Source: Candidatus Saccharimonadota bacterium (GTDB taxonomy: Bacteria; Patescibacteriota; Saccharimonadia; Saccharimonadales; UBA4665). Taken from it: a stretch of DNA of 64,000 bases. A model generated the notes under the pieces. That model was not told the DNA's origin. It searched no databases and saw only the letters and a list, made by a program, of their open reading frames with translations. The position numbers were made by a program, and so were the translations under genes. The stretch spans positions 1 through 64,000 of the forward strand of contig JARIHC010000006.1 of NCBI GenBank assembly GCA_029288485.1, read 5' to 3'. This document shows positions 57,851 through 64,000 of the stretch, in pieces; positions within the stretch are counted from its first letter, which is position 1; each line of letters opens with the position of its first letter.

Positions 57851-59609
57851 AAGCAGCTCCCTTCACTTGGTTCAATAATTGATCGTATTTTTTAGCTTCA
57901 CCCAGTAACACGTTAGTGGCCGATTCATCGGCAGTTTCCAGTTTCTCGGCGAGTTTCATTTTTTGATTTTTTACGTATTGTTCTATCAATCGAGCCTGCA
58001 GGCGGGCTGCTTCATAATGAAGTTCGTTCAGCTCAAGACCTTGGTACAGTTCCTCGTAGAGTAATGTCTCTATTTTAACATAATCAGCAAGCGGCTTCAA
58101 TTGCTCGGTTTCAGCCGGCTTGCCCTTAAAGTCCGGATTTGTCTTAAGAAAGTCTAGCAGCTGGCGAGCGTTGTCTTCGTATAACATCTCTAGTGTAATA
58201 ATATCTAGAAATTCGCGCAGTGTTTGGCGGCTAAACATCAGCGCTAAAAATTGGTCTTGAGCCTTCTTGCTCTCCACCGTCTTTTTATCTACCGGTTGAG
58301 GCTTCACTTTAGGCCGGCGGCGCTGAGCTGTTTCAGGACCGTCAGTTTTGGATAGTTTTTGGTCTAGAGCTTCGCGGTTAACACCTATTTTCTCGGCTAT
58401 AGTGTTTAAATAATGGTCCCTCTCTACGTCATCGGACAAAGCTCGAACTACGGGTAGTAAAACGTCGCTAAATTGCCTTTTACCCGGAGCCGAGTCTATA
58501 TCCAGCTCTTTTTCGTATCGTTCCATAAGCCAATCCAGAGCATACTGATTACGGCCGATAGCTTGCTGCCATAGCTTGGGGTCTTTGCGGATAAGCTCAT
58601 CTGGATCCTTGGCTTCGGGCATGCTGATCATGCTCAGCGAGACTTTTACACGGCTGGCAATCGGTATAGCTCGCTCGGTAGCGGCTAAGCCAGCTTTGTC
58701 AGCATCAAACGCCAGCCTAATATCACCGGTGAATCGGCTCAGAGCTTTTAAATGCGGTTCAGTCAGCGCCGTACCAGCAGTTGCCACCGTCTGGTGCACT
58801 CCGGCTTGGTGGCTAGCAATAACATCTAAGTTGCCTTCGACCATCACTACGAACTTGTTTTTGCGTATTGATTCTTTGGCCAAATGCAGTCCGTAGATAT
58901 GCCGGCTTTTATCATAAAGAACAGTCTGAGGAGTGTTTATATATTTTGGAGCATTGGCATCATCTTGCAGTAAGCGGGCCGTAAAGCCTATTACCCGGCC
59001 GAAAGGATCGTGCAGCGGGATCATTAACCGGCCGCGGAACATATCGCGTATACCGCCTTTATAGCCCTGGGTGCTCAAGCCGGCCTGCTTGATCTCGGCC
59101 TCTGTGAATCCTTGTTTTTTGGCGAAATCTATCAGCGCCGTTCCGTTGTTAGGTGAATAGCCAATCTGCCACTGCAGCGCTGTTTCTTTGCTAAACTTAC
59201 GCTTTTTGAGCACGTATTCTAGGGCCATTTGGTTCTTACTAAACTGCACCTGGTAAAATTTAGCGGCCTGTTCTAATAAGTTATGCAGGCGCTCTTTATT
59301 GGGCCCGTTGCGCTTAGCACTTGAGTTGTATTGATCTAGGTCAATGCCAGCTTTGCGCGCCAATAGCTCTAACGCGGCTTTAAAATCTATGCCCTCCATC
59401 TCCATAACGAAGCTGAACATATTGCCGCCTTTGCCAGAACTAAAATCGTGCCATATCTGTTTTTCCGGGCTAACCATGAAACTAGGAGTTTTTTCGTTAG
59501 TCCACGGACTGATCCCCCGCCAATTGCGGCCAGCACGCTTTAGCTGAATGTATTCACTAACTACATCCTCTATACTTAAGCGGCCTTTGACCTCCTCTAC
59601 AGCGTCCAT
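57825..59609 (-). CDS. dnaG: DNA primase DnaG lacking its zinc ligands
   Basis: 594 residues. The N-terminal domain keeps the CHC2 layout ([19 protein letters not shown]), but the zinc ligands Cys-His-Cys-Cys are replaced by Ser34, Thr37, Asp55 and Ser58. The RNA polymerase/TOPRIM core is intact ([25 protein letters not shown]), and a helicase-binding C-terminal helical domain follows. It synthesises replication primers. Promoter TTGCTA, 17 nt, GATACT, 8 nt, ATG. rpoD is coupled downstream. Confidence 0.95.
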   Translation of the reverse strand: MDAVEEVKGRLSIEDVVSEYIQLKRAGRNWRGISPWTNEKTPSFMVSPEKQIWHDFSSGKGGNMFSFVMEMEGIDFKAALELLARKAGIDLDQYNSSAKRNGPNKERLHNLLEQAAKFYQVQFSKNQMALEYVLKKRKFSKETALQWQIGYSPNNGTALIDFAKKQGFTEAEIKQAGLSTQGYKGGIRDMFRGRLMIPLHDPFGRVIGFTARLLQDDANAPKYINTPQTVLYDKSRHIYGLHLAKESIRKNKFVVMVEGNLDVIASHQAGVHQTVATAGTALTEPHLKALSRFTGDIRLAFDADKAGLAATERAIPIASRVKVSLSMISMPEAKDPDELIRKDPKLWQQAIGRNQYALDWLMERYEKELDIDSAPGKRQFSDVLLPVVRALSDDVERDHYLNTIAEKIGVNREALDQKLSKTDGPETAQRRRPKVKPQPVDKKTVESKKAQDQFLALMFSRQTLREFLDIITLEMLYEDNARQLLDFLKTNPDFKGKPAETEQLKPLADYVKIETLLYEELYQGLELNELHYEAARLQARLIEQYVKNQKMKLAEKLETADESATNVLLGEAKKYDQLLNQVKGAAYGQSQSPS

Positions 59610-59617
59610 ACTAATTA

Positions 59618-59646
59618 AGTATCTAGTAACTGCTAGGCAGTAGCAA
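59618..59646 (-). promoter_or_regulatory. Promoter of dnaG-rpoD
   Basis: Minus-strand TTGCTA, 17-nt spacer, GATACT; ends 8 nt before the ATG at 59609. Confidence 0.55.
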
Positions 59647-59661
59647 GTTCAAGCAGTTTGA

Positions 59662-61176
59662 CTATCTACGCTTAGGGTTACGGATCCCTATGAGCGAGAC
59701 TATGCCGCCAGCTATAACTAGACCGGCAGTAGCCCCCATACCGGAGTGAAAGGCCGAGACAGAAGCTTTTTCTAGGCCTTCCTTGTAAATCTTTGGTATT
59801 TGATCCCATTGATATCTTGTTTGGTCGTAGGGTTTTGGAGGAGTAGTTACTAAGGGGGTTTGTTCGGAAAGATGAATAGCAACTGGGTCAAGCCGCCATG
59901 GTTTAGCAAAAGTATTAAGCGAGGCGCTGAATTGCGCTGACACTATAGCTCCAACGGCAGCTATAGCTAACAGGCCAGCAATCCGCGCAACCGCGTTATT
60001 GACGGCCGAGGCAATGCCAGCCTGCTCTCTTGGTACATCACCCAGAATAGCGGCAGTCAACGGCGCCACGGTCACCGATAAACCGAGACCAAACACTACG
60101 ATAGCCGGAAACAACTGCGTCCAATAATTAACGTTTGTTTGCAGCCCAAGCATCATCAAAAAACCAGCGCCGGCAATTAACGGACCAATTCCCATAAATA
60201 ACCGCGGGCCATACTTGCCAGACATCATGCCAAAGCGCGGCGACAACAAAAACATGATAATCGTCACTGGTAGAATCGCCATACCTGCAGCTAGCGCCGA
60301 GTATCCGCTTACCTGTTGCAAAAAGACCACTATCAGAAAGGTTGCTACGCTCAAGCCGGCGTAAATACCAAGTGTCGCGATGTTGCCAACACTGAAGTTG
60401 TGGTTTCGAAAAATACCCAGAGGCAACATAGGGTGTTTGTTTTTGTGCTCATACAGCAGAAACGCTCCTAATAGTATTAATCCCGCCGTAAGCGGCAAAT
60501 AAATAGACGGGCTGCCCCAGCCATAATGCGGCTGTTCAATAAGGGCAAAAACCGGTCCAGCCAAACCAAGCGCGCAGAGCAGCGCACCCCATATATCAAC
60601 TGCCGCCATAGATGTTTTTTGCTTTTCGGCCCTGACACCGTTCAGTAAGTAAAGTGTGGCTGCTATAGGCAACACATTAATAGCAAATATCCATCGCCAA
60701 GAAGCTGAATCTACCAGAATACCGCCAAGCAACGGACCGATAACGAAGGCGATCCCGGTCCAAGCTGTCCAAGTTCCAACCGCCTTAGCTTGAGCCGTAC
60801 CGCTAAAGGTAGCAATAATTAGAGCCAGCGAACTAGGCACTAATAAGGCGCCGGCCACACCCTGCAGAGCTCGAAAAGCAATCAAAGAACCGCTGGTTGG
60901 TGCTAGAGCGCAGAGCACGGATGCTATGCCAAAACCAGCCAGCCCCAGAGTTAAGATCTTTTTACGACCCAGCAGGTCTGATAATGAGCCGGCAATCAAT
61001 ATAAAAGAGCCGAGAGTTAAGAGATAGGCATCGACTATCCACTGTTGAGCCGCCAACCCGCCGCCTAGTTGGGTACGGATAGCCGGCAACGCCACGTTGA
61101 CTATAGCGCCGTCCAAGAAAGCCACGAACGAAGCTAGTATGCTGACCGCCAAAACTAACTTCTGCTGTTTGGTCAT
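59662..61176 (-). CDS. DHA2-family MFS exporter (second copy)
   Basis: 504 residues from the ATG at 61176; the first ATG of the frame at 61188 lies within the -10 box. About 14 helices. Signatures FLDGAIVNVALPAIRTQ (motif D1), GSLSDLLGRKKILT (motif A) and WTAWTGIAFVIGPLLGG (motif C) mark a drug:H+ antiporter. It differs clearly from the DHA2 protein at 10908-12383, so this is not a recent duplicate. Substrate unknown. Confidence 0.88.
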   Translation of the reverse strand: MTKQQKLVLAVSILASFVAFLDGAIVNVALPAIRTQLGGGLAAQQWIVDAYLLTLGSFILIAGSLSDLLGRKKILTLGLAGFGIASVLCALAPTSGSLIAFRALQGVAGALLVPSSLALIIATFSGTAQAKAVGTWTAWTGIAFVIGPLLGGILVDSASWRWIFAINVLPIAATLYLLNGVRAEKQKTSMAAVDIWGALLCALGLAGPVFALIEQPHYGWGSPSIYLPLTAGLILLGAFLLYEHKNKHPMLPLGIFRNHNFSVGNIATLGIYAGLSVATFLIVVFLQQVSGYSALAAGMAILPVTIIMFLLSPRFGMMSGKYGPRLFMGIGPLIAGAGFLMMLGLQTNVNYWTQLFPAIVVFGLGLSVTVAPLTAAILGDVPREQAGIASAVNNAVARIAGLLAIAAVGAIVSAQFSASLNTFAKPWRLDPVAIHLSEQTPLVTTPPKPYDQTRYQWDQIPKIYKEGLEKASVSAFHSGMGATAGLVIAGGIVSLIGIRNPKRR

Positions 61177-61183
61177 ATACTCC

Positions 61184-61192
61184 AGCATAGCA
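61184..61192 (-). promoter_or_regulatory. Extended -10 of the second DHA2 gene
   Basis: Minus-strand TGCTATGCT, 7 nt before the ATG at 61176. Confidence 0.5.
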
Positions 61193-61222
61193 GACCGCTA
61201 CTTCCCCGAGGCGCAACGCTTA

Positions 61223-61231
61223 TGGTTTAAT
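61223..61231 (+). promoter_or_regulatory. Extended -10 of the gene at 61239
   Basis: TGGTTTAAT, 7 nt before the ATG. Confidence 0.45.
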
Positions 61232-61238
61232 TATAGGT

Positions 61239-62336
61239 ATGCGGCTTTCGCAATCTTCTATTAATCGGCAACAGCATATCCCTTCGCATATCCAACAGGC
61301 CATGAACCAGCATATGCAAAGTACCTTGCCCGCAAATTTGCAGCGTCAGATGGGCAGTGGCGCACACATGTCTCCTCAAGCTCAGAGAGCCATTAACGCT
61401 CACATGCAAAAAACTATGCCGGCACACCTTAAGCAATACGCCGGAGCATATATGGAACAGCAAGTAGTTAACCCAGGTTTGGCAGGGGGCGGCAGCTTTA
61501 CCCCCGGATCTACTGTGCGACCTCACGCTCCAGTACCAGACCGTATGCGTTTGGATCATTCAAACGTATCGGCTGGCCAATATGACGCCCAGTTTCACCA
61601 TGACTTATTCGCTCCCGACCAAACGGCCGCCGCGCCAGCTCAATATGAAGCACCAGGCGGCCCGCCGCCTGCGCCCCAGCCCCAATCGGGCCAGCCTAGT
61701 CAACCCGGCCAAAACCCGGCCGGCGGCTCATATGATTCTGAATATAGCTTTATTATGGAACCGACTCCGCCGCCGCGGCGTAATCTTCTTCCTACCGGCT
61801 CCTCTATGCCTATCCGCGCCGCACTAGTTGGAGGCGGTGTTCTGCTACTACTAATTTTCTTCTTGGTGATAAAAGGATTGTTAAGCGGCGGCGGTAATTC
61901 TGCTTCGCTTCTTAGTGTAGCCCAGGATCAACAAGCGATTATTCATATAGTTACCAGCACCACCTCGTCGCAAAATGGTCAGCAAGCTGCATTATCAGCG
62001 ACTAATCAGAATTTTGCCGTTACCGCCCAATTAACCCTCACAAGCGCGCAGCAGGAGCTCCTTACGTATATGCAGAAGAATGGTAAAAAAGTAAAAACTA
62101 AGACGCTGGGCCTAAAAATTAATACTATGACCGATCAACAATTGACCGCGGCGGCAACAAACAGCACCTACGACGCAACCTTTAAACAAATAATGCAGAC
62201 ACAGCTAACTGATTATCAGACCGCAATAAAGCAGGCTTACCAACAGACCGCAGGAGCCAAGGGCCGGAAATTGCTAAACGACGACTACAAAGCTTCCCAG
62301 CTTCTGCTCACCCAGCTTAACTCGCCGTCCAGTTAA
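61239..62336 (+). CDS. Single-pass membrane protein with His/Met/Gln-rich N-terminal repeat
   Basis: 365 residues. The cytoplasmic N-terminus has an internal duplication (NQHMQSTLPANLQRQM and NAHMQKTMPAHLKQY), then a Pro/Gln/Gly-rich linker, one helix at about 190-213 (ALVGGGVLLLLIFFLVIKGLL) and a helical extracytoplasmic domain of about 150 residues. No family recognised. Stop shared with the convergent YjbR gene (TTAA). Confidence 0.75.
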   Translation: MRLSQSSINRQQHIPSHIQQAMNQHMQSTLPANLQRQMGSGAHMSPQAQRAINAHMQKTMPAHLKQYAGAYMEQQVVNPGLAGGGSFTPGSTVRPHAPVPDRMRLDHSNVSAGQYDAQFHHDLFAPDQTAAAPAQYEAPGGPPPAPQPQSGQPSQPGQNPAGGSYDSEYSFIMEPTPPPRRNLLPTGSSMPIRAALVGGGVLLLLIFFLVIKGLLSGGGNSASLLSVAQDQQAIIHIVTSTTSSQNGQQAALSATNQNFAVTAQLTLTSAQQELLTYMQKNGKKVKTKTLGLKINTMTDQQLTAAATNSTYDATFKQIMQTQLTDYQTAIKQAYQQTAGAKGRKLLNDDYKASQLLLTQLNSPSS

Positions 62337-62653
62337 CTCTCAGCCACCAGTAGGTAGCTATGACGGATCAGATCCTGCACCTCCGGCCACTTAAGCTGGC
62401 CGGTTAACACGAGTGTATTCCAATGCTTTTTATTCAAGTGATAACCAGGCATAACCTCTTCGTACTTTTCCCTTAGAGTCAGGTTAAGTTTGGGGTCGCC
62501 TTTTAGGCTGAGTCTAACTGGCTGCTTGCCTTCGCTGATTAAAGCGAACATTTTATCGCCAGCTTTATAGACAGCTACACCCTCGCCAAATGGATAATCC
62601 AGCCGAGCGTTCGGCATACTTAAGATATATTCTTCGACAGTTTTATGGTCCAT
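62333..62653 (-). CDS. MmcQ/YjbR-family protein
   Basis: 106 residues. The start VEEYILSMPNARLDYPFGEG, the middle KMFALISEGKQPVRLSLKG and the HLNKKHWNTL segment match YjbR/MmcQ (DUF419-type, CyaY-like fold), small cytoplasmic proteins suspected of DNA binding. Length is typical. No clear promoter geometry. Confidence 0.88.
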   Translation of the reverse strand: MDHKTVEEYILSMPNARLDYPFGEGVAVYKAGDKMFALISEGKQPVRLSLKGDPKLNLTLREKYEEVMPGYHLNKKHWNTLVLTGQLKWPEVQDLIRHSYLLVAES

Positions 62654-62705
62654 AGCTATCCATATTACTATAACTCGCTAACGTTAAGTATTTATAAAAA
62701 TCTTA

Positions 62706-62734
62706 TTGCAATAAATAAAAGTAAGTTGTATACT
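62706..62734 (+). promoter_or_regulatory. Promoter of the polysaccharide deacetylase gene
   Basis: TTGCAA, 17-nt spacer, TATACT. Leader of about 50 nt with a hairpin and a Shine-Dalgarno site. Confidence 0.7.
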
Positions 62735-62747
62735 AGATAATCTAAAC

Positions 62748-62772
62748 GGACAGTTTTGGTGGAGTTCTGTCC
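62748..62772 (+). promoter_or_regulatory. Leader stem-loop before the deacetylase
   Basis: GGACAG (62748-62753) pairs with CTGTCC (62767-62772) around a 13-nt loop. AAACGGA occurs both at the hairpin foot (62744-62750) and at the ribosome site (62778-62784). Confidence 0.4.
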
Positions 62773-62790
62773 TGAATAAACGGAGTTTTT

Positions 62791-64000
62791 ATGAAGTTCT
62801 TCCAAGGTTTACGAGTCACTATTATGGCAACCATCGCCTTTGCGTTAATCGCCGTACCTATTCAGCCCTCGTCACAATCCAGCATCAAGATATCGCCAGC
62901 TTTTCAGACCGCTGCCAAGAAAACCACAACCAACTCCGCATCTAATAAAAGTTCCGCCAAAACCCCTAAAGCTTCTAAGACTCCTAAAGTAACCGCACCG
63001 ACAATTAGTATCACAAGCCCTTCTAACAAAGCGAAGGTAGCCGGTTCGCAAACTATTACCGCAAATGTTGCCGATAAAAATGGCACTATTGCTAATGTCC
63101 AATATAAATTGGATGGTGTTAACTTAGGCTCTGCTGTTACTGCTACGCCATATAGTTTCACGTGGGACACCACTTCTACCACCAACGCCAGCCATAAGTT
63201 AACCGCTGTGGCAACCAATACCGCCGGCATGGCTACAACCTCAAAGGCTGTCACCGTGACCGTCAATAATCCAGTTGTAGATCCTAATCCGCCAATCACT
63301 GTTCCAACTACTCCGCCGACAAATACCAGCCTATCACCGTCCGGCCGCATTTCGTTTACTTTTGACGACGGCTTGGCCAGCACCTATAACTATGCTGCAC
63401 CTACTTTAGCTAAGTACGGCCTAACCGGGACTGATTACGTTATAACCAGTTGCGTCGATATGGTAACAGCACCGAATACTTGCCACGCCAATGGTGATAC
63501 CACCTATATGACATGGCAGCAGATAGAAAGTCTGCAAAACGCTGGATGGGAAATTGGTTCGCATACTGCTGACCACCCTTGTTTAGCCAGCAATGCTAGC
63601 ACCGATCCAGACGATTGTCCGCAAACTTCTCTCACAAAAGCTCAGGTTGACCAGGAGCTGGCTGGCAGTCAAGCGGCACTGGCTGCTCATGGTATTAACG
63701 CCACTGACATTTCTACTCCTTACGGCGACTACAATAACAGCTCCTTGGCCGAGATCGCCAAATATTACGCTACTCAGCGTGGTTTCGCCGATCAGAATAC
63801 TAATGTTTGGGGTTACACCAACGATTACATCATCAACGACTACCATGTCGAAGGTACAACCACAGTCGCCCAAGTTGAAGCAAAGATCGACACCGCTATA
63901 GCCAATAATCAGTGGTTAGTGCTGACTTTCCATGACGTCTTCCCGAACGCCAGTACCGATCCCGACGACTATCAGTGGGACGTAACCAAACTTGATCAAA
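62791..64000 (+). CDS. Secreted polysaccharide deacetylase (CE4/NodB) with Ig-like domain, 3' end outside window
   Basis: 403 residues are visible and the frame is still open. A signal peptide (MKFFQGLRVTIMATIAFALI...) and a Lys/Ser/Thr-rich linker precede one Ig-like domain (about 70-160; TISITSPSNKAKVAG, YSFTWDTTSTT). A NodB deacetylase domain follows, with motif 1 ISFTFDDG and motif 2 IGSHTADHP (HxxxH zinc ligands), then STPYGDYN and LVLTFHD. It would remove acetyl groups from peptidoglycan or another glycan outside the cell, its own or a host's. CGGAG lies 5 nt before ATG. Confidence 0.9.
   Translation, partial: MKFFQGLRVTIMATIAFALIAVPIQPSSQSSIKISPAFQTAAKKTTTNSASNKSSAKTPKASKTPKVTAPTISITSPSNKAKVAGSQTITANVADKNGTIANVQYKLDGVNLGSAVTATPYSFTWDTTSTTNASHKLTAVATNTAGMATTSKAVTVTVNNPVVDPNPPITVPTTPPTNTSLSPSGRISFTFDDGLASTYNYAAPTLAKYGLTGTDYVITSCVDMVTAPNTCHANGDTTYMTWQQIESLQNAGWEIGSHTADHPCLASNASTDPDDCPQTSLTKAQVDQELAGSQAALAAHGINATDISTPYGDYNNSSLAEIAKYYATQRGFADQNTNVWGYTNDYIINDYHVEGTTTVAQVEAKIDTAIANNQWLVLTFHDVFPNASTDPDDYQWDVTKLDQ

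Noticed and set aside
10908-61176. The two DHA2 transporters as a duplicated pair or part of a mobile island
   Set aside because: Their sequences differ widely, no flanking repeats or integrase are present, and base composition looks like the neighbours.

Overview
The window is 64 kb of very gene-dense bacterial chromosome. About 67 genes are called, no gap between genes exceeds about 190 bases, and no rRNA, tRNA, CRISPR array, insertion sequence or prophage was seen. Gene content points to a monoderm member of the Candidate Phyla Radiation (Patescibacteria), most likely Saccharibacteria (TM7). The signs are a type IV pilus operon without outer-membrane parts (no PilP or PilQ), RNase J plus PNPase, many small membrane and orphan proteins, two DHA2 transporters, and no biosynthetic pathway. 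TGA is used as a real stop (pilM, pilO, polA), so this is not a code-25 lineage such as Gracilibacteria. The lineage call is inference from gene content; there is no 16S here.

Layout. 1-5.7 kb: minus-strand type IV pilus operon pilM-pilN-pilO-(84 aa protein)-pilB-pilT-pilC. 5.9-10.2 kb: a 1,120-residue secreted Cys-containing surface protein, coupled to a membrane-anchored SurA/PrsA-like foldase. 10.3-19.4 kb: divergent DHA2 and MMPL exporters, DUF1697, a HAD protein, a repeat-rich LysM protein and an ABC exporter. 19.4-26.4 kb: ychF, a PH-domain protein, a Crp/Fnr regulator, a PRTase-like protein, tlyA and the rpsF-ssb-rpsR-efp cluster. 26.4-35.3 kb: ftsK, a TraB-like protein, and an RNA-decay/repair cluster (rpsO, pnp, two small membrane proteins, a uracil-DNA glycosylase, RNase J). 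35.4-43.5 kb: a PrsW protease with zinc-ribbon partners, truB, a degenerate DHH protein, rpsT, holA, mutM and a DUF721-like gene. 43.5-55.9 kb: small membrane and orphan proteins, NUDIX, MazG-like, a CCA/poly(A) polymerase-type enzyme, TauE, polA, an M15 peptidase, and a TrmB-type regulator divergent from two orphans. 55.9-64 kb: dcd, dnaG-rpoD, a second DHA2 transporter, a YjbR protein and a truncated polysaccharide deacetylase.

Structure beyond the genes. (1) About 28 transcription-unit starts have a sigma70 -10 hexamer, often an extended TGN one, ending 6-9 nt before the start codon and no room for a ribosome site. This suggests leaderless mRNAs. Operon-internal genes instead use Shine-Dalgarno sites or ATGA/TAATG overlaps. 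(2) All 13 convergent junctions lie between a 17-nt overlap and an 18-nt gap, and four share stop codons in a 4-nt overlap, leaving no room for intrinsic terminators. (3) The pilus operon appears to begin with an 11-codon leaderless upstream ORF whose TGA overlaps the pilM ATG. (4) Three enzymes that normally bind metal through Cys/His have lost the ligands: DnaG (all four zinc ligands), the family-4-like uracil glycosylase (Fe-S cysteines) and PilB (tetracysteine zinc site). (5) A 10-bp inverted repeat overlaps the promoter of the TrmB-type regulator, facing an operon for a Cys-tailed small protein, an orphan acidic protein and an M15 peptidase without signal peptide.

All assignments come from reading sequence and translations by eye. 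No database search, structure prediction or statistical test was run.
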